In this document: positions 27,860 through 39,481 of the stretch, piece after piece
How positions within the stretch are numbered: the first letter of the stretch is position 1
How the letters are laid out: every line of letters begins with the position of its first letter
Assembly (NCBI GenBank): GCA_949358305.1
Contig: OX442315.1
Location: 33,506,427 to 33,570,426, forward strand
Direction of reading: 5' to 3'
Origin: Strigamia acuminata
Taxonomy: Eukaryota > Arthropoda > Chilopoda > Geophilomorpha > Linotaeniidae
Length of the DNA: 64,000 nt
Notes under the pieces: model-generated
What the model was told of the DNA's origin: nothing
Databases searched by the model: none
What the model saw: only the letters and a program-made list of their open reading frames with translations
Made by a program: the position numbers and the translations under genes

Positions 27860-28924
27860 CTGCAATACGAATTATCGATAAAACGAGCTTAAGTTTGAAA
27901 CATAAAATTATAAAATGGGAAACTTGCATTAGAACACGACGTCAAAGACGCGTTTGTGTATCAGAAAAGTTAAAAATGAAGAAAAATTAAAATTTTAACG
28001 ACCTTAAAACTTGTAACTTTCCATTAAAAATCGTTCATTTCAAAGTTGAAAAGTCGTTGAGAGTACGCAGCATGGGTTGATTCGGTTCCACAACAGAAAA
28101 TATGGAAAACCGGAAACGGAAATGGATTGCAGTCTTCGAAATAGAGTTTGCGAAAAGCGAGTTTTTTGTTTGATATAAATTAAATGTTACTTGAATTTTG
28201 TCGGAGGTCATTAAGGGTTGTGAGTAAAGGTAATGATTTTGGAATCCCTCTTAAGATACTTTTTAATCTTGAGCTGTAGAGTTTTTTGATCAAGTTTTTA
28301 TTTCGGGATAACAGATTTGATCATTTCTCTCTACAGATGGCGGTTTGGGTTTAGCACCAGAAGCATATAATGCATCAACACGGCAGGACGATATAATTTC
28401 GCAAATAACTACTTTTTTTTAGTTTACCCAATTATAAAAAAAGAAAACATCATTATGTAGTTTCTATTAAAAATTTATACAACTAATAAATGAATCAATA
28501 AATTATCGACGTTTGGTCTGGAATCAATAATGCAACTCATTACACTTTCCTGGAGACAATCGAAAATAAAACAAGGAAGTAACATGATATAAACGATTAA
28601 AAAAGAAATTCTATCCACAAAGTAGTCTAAAAACATTTATTTCGTTCATAATAAATCTTGAAAAACCGACAAAATCTATAAAATCAATAAAATAAAATAA
28701 AAGAACAAAACATCTAAAATATCCCAAATCTCCACCAGGTGACACTAAGCTCGCTGGCGAGCTGACTGGCGTGTTGACAATGACCACGTCGAGATCTGCA
28801 AAAATATCACATACTGCTCAATTCCTCACAAACATGGAGTTAATATGTTGGAATTAAGGAACGTACAAAGCAACATTCAACATAATTATGTAGATCATCG
28901 AGTTCCATTCGAAAGCATTTGGCA
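27860..28924. other. divergent intergenic region between SWT1 and MAN1B1
   Basis: About 1 kb of AT-rich DNA. It must hold both promoters and leaders, but I cannot point to a clear core promoter. Possible short leader exons of either gene are not excluded. Confidence 0.5.
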
Positions 28925-31900
28925 ATGTCGAGGCGTGATTACGTGTCGTTGTCAGTTGGATCGCAGCTTGCAGATGACAATCAGAAAGTGAAGAGAATCA
29001 AGTTGTGGAGAGTGAGTTAGTCATTCATAAAATTGACCAAAGCAAACAGAAAACAGAGTGCAATTTTTTTTCAATGTTTTAATTTTTATAATTTCCTAAT
29101 TTCTTTTATTTTCTTTTATTTTTCTAGTGGTGGAAACAGAAATCCAGATTCGAGCGCAGTTTTATACTTGTATTAGCAGCCTTATCTTTGCTACTTATAA
29201 TCTTTGTAATACCTGATTGGTACAAACTTCAATCATTGCATAATATGGCAGAACCGAAGGACGTTCCGATAATAAATAAAAAGGTTGAAAATTGAAAAAT
29301 ACCGTAAAGCTCCAAATAAATGCTCTGGTTTGGATCTTTATTGAGACCCGGCCTCCTAGGCGCCTAATTCGACCCAGGCGGTTATTTGAGCCGGGCAGTT
29401 TTGACAAAAAAATGGGCGATTTTTCTATAAAATCGGTGATTTTTCAATAAAATCGGTGATTTTTCAATAAAATCGGTGATTTTTTAATGAAATCGGCGAT
29501 TTTTCAATAAAATCGGTGATTTTTTCATCAAAATCACGGATTTTTGTGGGCATAGGCGGCCACTTTGCGAACCAGGCTACAATTTGGAGCTTTACGGTAT
29601 ATAATTTTATTTCTATAATTGCATTATTATTCGATTTGTTCAGATGCCGTTAGTTGAAAATGAAAACCCGAACCAAGTGGAGCAAATTCCAGACCCAAAC
29701 GCAAAATTATTTCCTGAGAACGTTCAACCTCAGCCGCAACTTGCAGAACCCGACAAGAGTGAACAGAACCCGCAAACTGACAGAATTAAAATTTATTTTT
29801 CAGGTATTAATGTTTATAAATCTAAAAAATAATTTTAAAAATTAAAAAAAAAAATTTACCTTAGGCCCAACTAATGATCGCCAAACTGCCGTAGTGTCCT
29901 CTTTCAAATACGCATGGGCAGCTTATAAAGAACATGCGTGGGGTCACGATCATTTGAAACCCATCAGCAAAACGTACAGTGATTGGTTTGGATTAGGATT
30001 GACGATAGTCGACAGCGTCGATACAATTCTTATAATGGGATTGAAAGAAGGCACGTACAAATAAATAAATCAAAACATTCAAATCTAATTATCCACGATT
30101 TCTTCTATCTATTTAATTTCAGAATACGACGAAGCGCGTCAATATATATCAGAAGTTTTAAATTTCGACAAAAACAAAGATGTTAATTGTTTCGAGGTTA
30201 CAATCCGTGTTCTTGGAGGTCTACTTGGCACGTATCACTTAACTAATGACGAACTATTTAAAAACAAAGCGGTAAGATTTAAATTCTTCTCGATTTTCGC
30301 ATTTTTAATCATCATTAATGCAAATCTACTGTCTCAGGTTGATTTAGCGGACAGACTTTTGCCTTGTTTTAGTAGTAAATCTGGAATTCCATACTCCGAC
30401 GTCAATCTACGTTCGCACCGATCTCATCCACCCCGTTGGGGACCCGATAGTTCGGTGTCCGAAGTCTCCACCGTACAAATTGAATTTAAGGACCTTAGTC
30501 GGCTCACTGGAGATCCCAAATACGAAGTAGGAAAGTCAGATATGCATAAAATGTTGCGTTTTTAGACACGTTTTGATTTTTAGGCAGCTGCGGATAGAGT
30601 GAGCCAACATTTGCACGAACAGCCGAAACAGGACGGACTCGTTCCTATATTTATTAACGCTGAGACCGGTCGATTTCGTCCGTACACTACCATCACGTTG
30701 GGTGCACGAGCTGACAGTTATTACGAATATCTGCTGAAGCAGTGGGTGCAGACTGGCAAGACAAAAGATTTGTACGAATTATTATTGATTTATTTCGGTT
30801 TTTTGATCGAATTTGGTCGTTTTTTTAATTTGGAAAATTTTTTTTTTCAGTTTGTTGAAAGACTACAACGCGTCGATTAACGGGATGATGGCTAATTTAC
30901 TTAGATATTCTGAGCCCAATAAATTAGCATTTATGGGTGAATTAGTCAATGGAAAAAATTTTAAGCCGAAAATGGTAATTTGTATTGATACCGCATTACC
31001 GAGTTGGTTATTTGGTATCGGTAATTTTGTTTTACACGCCGAAATACCAAATCGTTTTTATTTTATGTTTTTTTGTTTTTTTTATTGGAAAATTTTTCGT
31101 TTGAATGCGTTTAGACTTTGGTTTTTTCGAAAATCTGCTTATTTGGACGTGGAAATCACTCGGGCTTGTGTTTTTTTTACACAACGAAACGGATTTAAAT
31201 CCAAATAAAAGATGATTTTTGAAAAAGGCTTAAGTTTGAAGGCCAATATTGTTTACGCAGTGACAAACAAATCGATACCGGATTGAGACGTCTGCTTTGA
31301 TGACTGCCATTTTATGATCGTGCACCCAACAGGCAAATCTATTTTTTCAGTTCAGCTTTGAGCTAACAAATGAAAATCTAAAGAACAAAATAAAAATCTG
31401 AATTTGGATTAACCGATATTTCTGGTCAATTGAACAAAAAAGATTGATTTTGTTTAGAATAAAACTCATCACTTGAATGTAAATAACAAAGTTCTCTTCT
31501 CTGTAATAAGCGAATTTGGTTATTTATTTATTTAGTTAATAAGCATCTGCATCTTTATTAATTAATTTTGCATCTGCATCTTGATTTTAACCCAAAAAAA
31601 TGTATTAAAATTAACATTTAATTTATTATTTATTTTTATTTATTTTTAATTTTTAATTTTTATTTTTTTTTTTTAATTGTAGGATCATTTGTCGTGCTAC
31701 TTACCAGGAATTTTGATTCTGGGTTATCATCATGGACTTCCACAAACACATTTTCACCTAGCTCAAGAGTTAATTTATACTTGTTATCAAATGTACGTCC
31801 GCATGCCGACTAAATTAGCACCTGAAATCGTGCACTTCAATCTCAATCCTACTGTTCAAGAGGACTTAATAGTAAAAGTAAGATGCCCATTTTATTAAAT

Positions 31901-32823
31901 TGTATCTTAAAATGCATTTGAGCACATAAAAGTGAATTTTTAGTGTAAAAAAATTTGTTTTTGTCCCACGAAAATCGGAAAACACTAGAATAGCAACGCT
32001 TGAAAGAGCGACGCGCGTGAATTTTTAGTCATATTAGCGACGCATTGGTAGAGCGCCGCTCGTACGTATCGCTGTAATTGTAGTGAACGTGAACGTGAAC
32101 GTGAACGTGAACGTGAACTAGTTCACACGGTGATGAACGCGAACTTGAACTAGTTCGCGATTTGGTGAACGAGATACAACACTGTTAAACAGCAAACAAC
32201 AAACTATCCTTTTAAGTGATTGCTGTTTTCTGCGTCGCTCTTCTGAGCGATCGCAATTCCAGTGTCGCTTTTCTGAGTGTCGTTATTCTAAGCGTCGCTA
32301 TTATTGGCCTTCTGCAAAAAAATGACCATTTTTGCACCAAAAGACACATTTGAGCACCTAAGAATAGATTTTAAATGCCAAATAATTTATTTTGCTAAAC
32401 GATTGTATTTTTTATTTTTCCATTCCAGGTGGCAGACACGCATAATTTATTACGTCCTGAAACTATAGAGAGTTTGTGGTACATGTACCATTTTACAAAC
32501 AACAAAACATACCAAGAATGGGGCTGGGAAATTTTTCAAGTAAAATTATTATTCCGTCCAAAACCAAATGCATCTTACTTACAGTTTGTCTTGAACTTCA
32601 GGCTTTTGAAAAACACACAAAAATAATTGATGGCGGCTACAGTAGCATTAGTAATGTGAAGAACCCTGACGACACACAATCTAAAGACATGATGGAATCC
32701 TTTTTCCTTGGCGAGACTTTGAAGTATTTTTATTTACTTTTTAGTAAAGACCAAAAGACCTTATCCTTGGATAAATGGGTCTTCAACACGGAAGCCCATC
32801 CATTAAAAATTTGGCCCTCTTAA
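28925..32823 (+). CDS. MAN1B1: ER mannosyl-oligosaccharide 1,2-alpha-mannosidase (GH47), 588 aa
   Basis: The exons are 28925-29011, 29128-29283, 29644-29803, 29865-30050, 30123-30271, 30338-30526, 30584-30771, 30851-30974, 31683-31877, 32429-32539 and 32602-32823 (sum divisible by three). The protein is type II: a short cytosolic tail, a membrane segment ([19 protein letters not shown]), a Pro/Glu/Gln-rich stem, then the GH47 barrel. Conserved catalytic and calcium-site residues sit in [15 protein letters not shown] (Asp), [12 protein letters not shown] (Glu) and VFNTEAHPL (Thr). It trims one mannose from Man9GlcNAc2 in glycoprotein quality control and ERAD. The intron after 30050 begins with GC, and only this GC donor keeps the frame (LKEEYDEAR). 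The start fits the family ([10 protein letters not shown]). Confidence 0.95.
29414..29540. repeat. 20-bp intronic minisatellite in MAN1B1
   Basis: About six copies of a 20-bp unit (TTTTCAATAAAATCGGTGAT type), in the second intron. Confidence 0.9.
32083..32118. repeat. GTGAAC hexamer repeat, six copies
   Basis: Six perfect copies of GTGAAC in the intron before 32429. The last copy forms the palindrome GTGAACTAGTTCAC, and a diverged copy of that palindrome follows near 32145. Confidence 0.9.
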
Positions 32824-32904
32824 AGCGAAAATTTAAAATATTTCTTAATTTTAGTTAAAAATTTAAACGTCCCAATAGCTAATGCCGAGTTACACACTTG
32901 TTTA

Positions 32905-33550
32905 TTTATTTATTTCACAGGCGGCACGAGTCTATTGATAGTCGTGTATTTTATTATACTGCATAATGAGTTGTGAATATTTTTTATTTCAGATTTTTAG
33001 TTTTTATTTTTACGTTATTTCTGTTCAGCTCAGTATTAGTAAGGTGGCACAAGTCTATGGTTAGTGAATGCACTTTGCATTTTATGTAAATGTACTCGGG
33101 GAATGAGTTGTGAAAAATATTTTTTTTGTTATTTAATTAATTAATCCGTTATGGAATATTTACGTTATAATTGTGCAGCTCGGTGTTACCACGCGGCACA
33201 AGTCGGCGGTTAGTGAAAACTGCACAATTGAGTTGTGAATATTTTTTTATTTTATGCCATTTTTGTTATTTAATTTCTATTTTTACGTTGTTTTTTATGT
33301 GCAGCTCAGTATTAATGACAGAATGGCGAAAGTCTGTGGTTAGTGAAGGTATACCTACTTTGTATTTTATTTTTAATGGGACTAAAAAAAAAAAGAGTTG
33401 TGAAAATTCCATTTTTAAAAAAAAAAAAAAAATGTTTTTCTTATTTCACGATTTCCAACCTTTTATTGTGATATAATTTGTTTTTATTTCCTGGCGTTAT
33501 TTTTTTTAAGCAGCTCAACATTAACAACACGAGGCTAAATGTGATTTAAT
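32905..33550. repeat. four to five diverged repeats of about 120-200 bp between MAN1B1 and the kinase gene
   Basis: Each copy keeps up to three short blocks in the same order: CAGCTCAGTATTA, GGCACAAGTCTATGGTTAGTG and GAGTTGTGAATATTTTT. The DNA between them is unlike. Copies start near 32920 (partial), 33029, 33176, 33302 and 33511 (partial). The region lies between two convergent 3' ends. No ORF is conserved. Confidence 0.7.
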
Positions 33551-33618
33551 GTACGCCATTTTGTTTAGAAGACAAAACTCGATTTTAATTGTATTTGGGA
33601 AATAAAAATTCACGCCAC

Positions 33619-36505
33619 TTATTGTTTTCCAGTTACAGATTCCTTGTCTTCCTTCTCAGACTTCTTATCATTCTCACTCACAATACTTGGACTCTCGGGA
33701 CTCTCAGGACTCTCAGTGTCGGCACTTTCAGTGGTCACTTCATCCGCCTTCGGCCCATCAGCGATCACATCATCAGATCGAACCGACAAATTATTCTCTT
33801 CTTTATCGTCGTACAAAGATCTCTCCGACTTAATTCTCTCTAGAATCGTAATGGATTCCTTCAACAACTTCGTGGTCGACCTGGAAGAGCGTCGCACCGG
33901 CAGCTCGGACTTCGGACTCTCTTCCCAGCTCTCCTCGCTGTCCAACGTGAGCGTGCTCACCCACGGAGTATTTTTCCTGAATTTTTTGCTTCCTTCGGGA
34001 GTATCCTCGCTTTTCTTCGCTTCGGTTAACCTCGTGGAAGTCGGGTTGGGCAGTTTAGCGGGCGGCGAAAAGATCTTTTTCGGCTGGAACGACGGCGGTC
34101 GCGGATAGATTACTTGACTTATGAATTCGCACGCGTTAACAAACACTTCGTCAATGCTTTTATCTCCATTCACCTGAAAAATAAGAAAATTTAATCTTTT
34201 TCTGCGAATAAAAAGCCGATAATTCAACGTGTCCTTTAAAATACATTTTTTTATTCACACTGTACAAATCTACAAACAGTTTCATTCATTTTCTTTTTCA
34301 TCAACGTTTGCTGCATCTTCCGAAATGGTGGCGCTCTTAACGGGACTTTTGTCCGGACTCTTAGTTGAACTCGGGGTCGTCTCGCTCTTAGTTGGATAAT
34401 TTGACTGACTACTACTATCCGGACTTAATGATTCGCTCTTAGATTCGCTCTTATTGGTGCTTGCCGGTGTTCCCAGTTCACTTTTCATCGGGCTTTCTCC
34501 CAATTCCAGCGAACTTGTCTCTTCTTCCATTATTATTAAGGGCGGAGTGAGAGACTCGTCCTTGGCGCTTTCGGTGGGGCTCGGGGATTGATTTTTAAAG
34601 CTCGCTATATCACCAATTGCATTAAATGTCGGTTTGTTTTGATCGGGCGATCCGGCAGCTTCGAGTTGCGACACTTCGGACATTTCTTCTTTTTCCTTTA
34701 ATCGACTACGGCGCTCTTGTAAAACGGATGACATCAGATTTTTTTTTGAATCATCTATATCTAGGAGACTGGTTACATTCTCAAATACAGAATTGGGTGT
34801 GGTTTCAGCATTAACCTAGAGACAACGGGTACGGGAGAAAGAAAAAAAAAAACGGGCATTTTTTTTTTCGACGACAAAAAAATTTCAAATTTCTTATTGA
34901 ATCGTTTGATCAATGCACGTGACCACTTCCACAAACAGTGGATCGGGAGGTCCTTCACCAGAAAGCTAGAAAATAACAAAAATAAAAATAAAAATTAGCA
35001 ATTTTTCTTTTCAATTTTTAAAACAAAAAATGTCTCACCATTCACTTGAATGGAAAAATCAAAGGTGGTCAAGGAATAAAGCCGTAATTAGGTGCATTTG
35101 GTAGGAAAGGAGGCTAAACGGTGCTAAGGAAGGTTTATTTTTGAGTTGGACTTACTATTTTCACTTTGTTTTTGTAAAATTCCACGACTGGTTTGCTGAC
35201 GCCGTGAAACGTTGCCAGACGTTTTCTAATCGTGTCCTCGTTGTCGTCGACTCGCCCACTTGTTTGCCCACGTTTAAGACATCGTTCCAGCATTGTTTTA
35301 TCAGAAACGTCAAAGAACAGCACCATTGTACACGGTTTTATCTAAATATTTCGTTTTATTACTATTTAGAATTGATTTTCTGGCTAAATAAAAAAATTTT
35401 CAAAAAAAGGGAGATATTCCAGTACAGTTGCGTACTCACAACTGTACTGGAATTATGGCTCACTACTCGCCATGTTTGATTTTGCTTTAAATTTTCATTT
35501 ACTTGTTTCTCAAATTCGACTCCTTGCGCAATTTCACGCGGAAATCCATCAATTAAATATCCTTTGGTTTTAGAAAGATGTTTCATCATGGCCTCTTTGA
35601 GAAGATCAAGGACAACATCCTGTAATTATGTGTAATTCCTAAGTATTAAAAAAAAAACAAATGCAATTTTACTAATTTTTCAATTACCAAAGGGACTAAT
35701 TCGCCTTTCTTCATTATAGCGCTCATTTTTTGGCCTCTTTTACTCCCAGATTCAACCTCCTCTCGCAATAAATCACCAGTGGACAAGTGAGTGAAGCCAT
35801 AACGTTTGACGATCCGCTCACATTGAGTTCCTTTTCCACATCCGGGTCCTCCTGCAATTTCAAATTTTTTGAAAAAATTAATATTTTTCAATCACAAATT
35901 GCAGATATTAAATACATTCACGTACCGATTACGAAAATAATAGGAACATTCGATGCTTTCAACGGTTTGATATCCACTGTTGTTCGTTCAAATCGAGCTT
36001 GCTGTAAAAATAGGTTGGAAAATGATTTATTTCATTAAATGTTATTTTATTTTATTCTTTTAAATTTCTTTATGAATGACGGTTACGTAATACGACGTAT
36101 AACCTTTCTAGAACAAATAATTCCCATATTTTTTTAATCTTTTGCATGGATTTCACGGCATTTAATTTTTTACGAAATACAGCTCATTACATTTATTCAA
36201 TTTTTGTCGCCTAGCAACGGTAAACATCCTTCCGTGATTGTTACTTCATTTCCGAGGTCACCGTTATGACCTTGAGTATATCGCAGTTCAATAGCGCTCC
36301 ATTCTGCTTTATCGCACAGTGATTTTATATATTTTTTATTTTTTATTATTTTTTTTTTTTACAATGTTTTTTTTTTTTAATTATTTATTTCTTGAAAATT
36401 TCATTTTCTAATGTGAATATTTTTCACGTTTTGCTTTGAAATTTGCTCGAAATTAAAAGAAATTGAATTATGTAATCTTACGTTGATTTCTGCTTCGGCT
36501 GCCAT
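33619..36505 (-). CDS. AK1: adenylate kinase (AK1-type) with three alternative terminal exons
   Basis: The common exons are 36505-36482, 36001-35926, 35851-35688, 35619-35503 and 35341-35156, 189 codons ending in phase 0. They encode the P-loop [14 protein letters not shown], the NMP site ([21 protein letters not shown]) and the lid ([19 protein letters not shown]). Three exons can each finish the fold. Exon a (34965-34894) ends [14 protein letters not shown] and gives 212 aa. Exon b (34815-34282) begins [14 protein letters not shown] and gives 366 aa. Exon c (34173-33619) begins [14 protein letters not shown] and gives 373 aa. Tails b and c are Ser/Pro/Lys/Glu-rich and disordered. AATAAA for b is at 34249-34254. 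The enzyme interconverts 2 ADP with ATP and AMP. A CRE-like TGACGTCA lies at 36662-36669, upstream. Confidence 0.92.
35416..35453. repeat. perfect 15-bp inverted repeat in a kinase intron
   Basis: ATTCCAGTACAGTTG (35416-35430) and its exact complement (35439-35453) flank an 8-nt loop, in the intron between common exons 4 and 5. Confidence 0.9.
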
Positions 36506-37882
36506 TTCGACGAGCACAGAACGTTCGCTGTTCCTGTCCAAAATGCAGTGATTGACACGGCAAATTTGTGTGTTAAATCGGTGTTGGACGAAATTAACCA
36601 AAGGTTATAAATACTCGTCGGGTTTGAATGGCAGAGTTGGTTCTGCGCATATGACGTTGAATGACGTCAATTATTACCGGAACAAATATCCGCGATACCA
36701 CGGCGCCATCTTCTGAACGAATTTAATACTAGCTCTTACTGTTAGAAGATCAAGCTCTCATGTTTCGTGTTTTGTTACACTTGTTTGAATTATTTTTTCA
36801 ACTTTTTACAGTTTATTATTTATTATTGATTATTTATTGGTTTTCAGTTGTAAGAGTACCATTTACCATTGGTTGTTTATACGACAATCAGCAAGGATAT
36901 ATCCTTGCAATCAGCATCTGCGTGTCAGAGGTTCGAATCTTTCATTGGATTCGGATGGGATTCGGAAAGATTTATAGATGATTATTTTAATTAAAAAGTC
37001 GAAAATATGTTAAATTTTGTGCAATTTTTGATAAAAAAATTGAAAATTTTTACAAGACTTAAGGATTCGGGATTCAGAGAATCGGGGATTCGGAACGGGA
37101 TTCGAAAGCTCATGCCAGAGATTCGGTTGAATGTCGTATCCCCTCCATATGATGTATTCAGGATCACTATCCCTCGACCATCAACTCCACCTGGTGGGAT
37201 GGATAGTAAATGAAAAAAGAATTTAATATTTGGCCATAAGTTTATAAGACTTTTATAAGAACCCTTGTAAAGTTGTATCTTTTACAACTCTTTTATTCAC
37301 ATTTTTTAAAAATAAAACTCTTATATTTTTCAGTGTTATTACATATTGGCCACATCAATATAATCCAATTTCGGCAGATAAAACCCTAAACTTTCAGCTG
37401 TCAAATCGTTGTTGTTTCAGGGTCGCCAACAATTTACTGCACAAATGGCGGCTAATTCAAATCTTGCGTTATTTTTGGGACACCCTATATAAGTATTATA
37501 CCGATTGCCAAGGACCCTTAATCGGTTTGGTTGAAAATATTCCTGGGTCAAGTAAAATCTGGGTCGACAAGAGAGTACAGTTTCATCAAAAGTAAAATAT
37601 AATAGTATACCGGTACATACATGTTACTGGTCGAAAAAATATCTCCCATCCTCCATCGCCACTGCCACGAGTATTCGATTCAAGGCCACAATAGATCGCA
37701 ACCAAAACTATACGCTACACTAATTTTGTTAAAAAAGCATAACTGAAATTTTTGCTTTCTTTTATTATGATGCAGATACAAATAAATGGATAAATTTATC
37801 AAAAACAAATTACTATAAAATATAAAAACAAGGTTTTAACTTTTAACCTCTTCGGAAAAATCGTTTAACATCAAATCAATAC
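36506..37882. other. intergenic, no supported gene
   Basis: This holds the kinase promoter (TATTTATA-like box near 36605, TGACGTCA at 36662) and AT-rich DNA. There is an 18-bp palindrome GCAAGGATATATCCTTGC at about 36890 and imperfect GGGATTCGG repeats near 36950-37110. A GGTTCGAATC motif near 36930 is not part of a credible tRNA. Confidence 0.5.
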
Positions 37883-39121
37883 TCAGTTGATCGTGAGCAA
37901 GTTGCAATATCGTAATGCTCTAGAAATGTGATGATTAGAAATTTCGGATTCACAAAGCAATCGTTTGAACTTCGACGAACCATTCGTCCATACATTTGAG
38001 AAACACGCTTTGTAAATGTTTTCTTGACGATTATGGGCAACCGCTATTGCCGTCGCATGAATTACTTCTGAAAATCCGTATATATTGAGCCGTGCACTAA
38101 CGCGATTCTCGATTTGCACGAACAACTCCACGTAGACCCAATCCTGCACACACTCTTTCAATATCCATGCTGCTACTCCGACGTTGGACAAATAAACATT
38201 CTGTTCCTGCTCATTCATTTGTAAGAGCAAAAAACAGAAGGAGAATGGTTCGTTCTTCTTGCCATGGCGAAGGCTGCGAAGCTCCAACGTGTTTGAGTAA
38301 ATATCCGAATTCAGAAATTCGAGTCTTTGTTCATTCGTTAACATAGATGACCACACGTATGCGATCGCACTCTCGTTGTTATTAACCAATACGGACCGTA
38401 ACAACCGAAACTTGCCGTCTAGGGAAAATTCTTCGTGGTTGACGACAGCGGCCCAGAAATTTTTAATTTCCTGCGAGTGGGAGAGGAATATGACATCTTC
38501 GGTTTCCTCAGGAAACTGTTGCCACGCAAGTTCAATTAGATGTTTATGGACGCAAAACGTGACAGCAATTTCGTATTTGTCAGTTAAATCGACTTCCTCA
38601 CGGAATGTTAACAGCGCACGTATCGTTTTGGCACAATCGACTTTGCCGTGCGCCGTCCATTCGACATATTTGAGGAAGTCCGCGAGACTGAGCTTATTTA
38701 AGTCATGTAAGCTTTGATATATCGTCGTTAGCCATCGGCGGAGTTCCGTTCCTATTAACTTGACAATTTTATCCAACGAATGTTTTACAGTTGGTGGCAA
38801 AAGAAAATCATCCGCGTTTGCGTAGATGCCAGGCGGTTCGCCTCTAAAATTTTGCTTCAATAAGTCAAAAACATTCGCACTTTGCCATAACATTGTGGCA
38901 GTTTTGATTAATGCTGCACGTTCGAGCGATGGCGCGGATAGTGTAATAAGCATGTTGCAATTTAGTAGTTTTAGGCACCTTGCCTTGTGTGCAAAGGTTG
39001 TTGAAACAGCAAGCTCGCAGCCAAAGTGATTGGAGAAACAGCACACCAAGCGGGCGAGTGGCAAAACATAGAAACATGTGCACAACAAATTTTTTATTTG
39101 TTGAAATAAAAACATTTTCAA
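37883..39121 (-). CDS. orphan intronless protein, 412 aa
   Basis: This is a single long ORF with codon use like the neighbours. I do not recognise the family. The N-terminus (LCTCFYVLPLARLVCCF) is Cys-rich and hydrophobic but is not a clear signal peptide. A second Met at residue 57 (MLITLSAPSLERAALIKTA) is an alternative start. The rest reads as mostly helical, with regularly spaced Trp and Leu (ELRRWLTTIYQ, LIELAWQQFPEETED, VAAWILKECVQDWVYVELF), as in helical-repeat scaffolds. It is divergent from ASPM, with 360 bp between start codons, so the two may share a promoter. The lack of introns in a neighbourhood of many-exon genes suggests a retrogene or a lineage-specific family. Confidence 0.7.
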   Translation of the reverse strand: MKMFLFQQIKNLLCTCFYVLPLARLVCCFSNHFGCELAVSTTFAHKARCLKLLNCNMLITLSAPSLERAALIKTATMLWQSANVFDLLKQNFRGEPPGIYANADDFLLPPTVKHSLDKIVKLIGTELRRWLTTIYQSLHDLNKLSLADFLKYVEWTAHGKVDCAKTIRALLTFREEVDLTDKYEIAVTFCVHKHLIELAWQQFPEETEDVIFLSHSQEIKNFWAAVVNHEEFSLDGKFRLLRSVLVNNNESAIAYVWSSMLTNEQRLEFLNSDIYSNTLELRSLRHGKKNEPFSFCFLLLQMNEQEQNVYLSNVGVAAWILKECVQDWVYVELFVQIENRVSARLNIYGFSEVIHATAIAVAHNRQENIYKACFSNVWTNGSSKFKRLLCESEISNHHISRALRYCNLLTIN

Positions 39122-39481
39122 TTACCAGTATTTATTTTTCAACCACAAACCCCGTTTATTCCTCTATTTACGTTTTTATTTACGTCACTATTTGAGTTTG
39201 GTGTACCCTCTAGTGACAGCAATATAAATTCAAATTCTCATTGCTCATTCCCGAATTCTGATTGGCTATCCGGCATCACATGACTCACCCGTGTACTGCC
39301 AACAGCAAACGAAACGGCTCGAACTTTAAACAACGACTTACGAGAGACCTGGAGAGACCATTTGCAACGGAAAATGCTAAGAAATAAGGTGTGACTTAAT
39401 TTTAAAATCCTAACCGATATCACTACGTGTTAAGTTAAGTTGTAAGCCATTCGGAAGATTAAAAAATCTAAATAATTAGTC
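39122..39481. promoter_or_regulatory. divergent upstream region of ASPM and the orphan gene
   Basis: 360 bp separate the two start codons. No clear TATA box in the right place for either gene. Confidence 0.4.

Noticed and set aside
27681-27929. 82-codon minus ORF over the first SWT1 exon
   Set aside because: Shadow frame; the real frame is the WW-domain reading starting at 27859.
36900-36960. tRNA-like T-loop motif GGTTCGAATC
   Set aside because: The T stem does not pair (AGAGG against CTTTC) and no acceptor stem or A box is placed correctly; not a tRNA gene.
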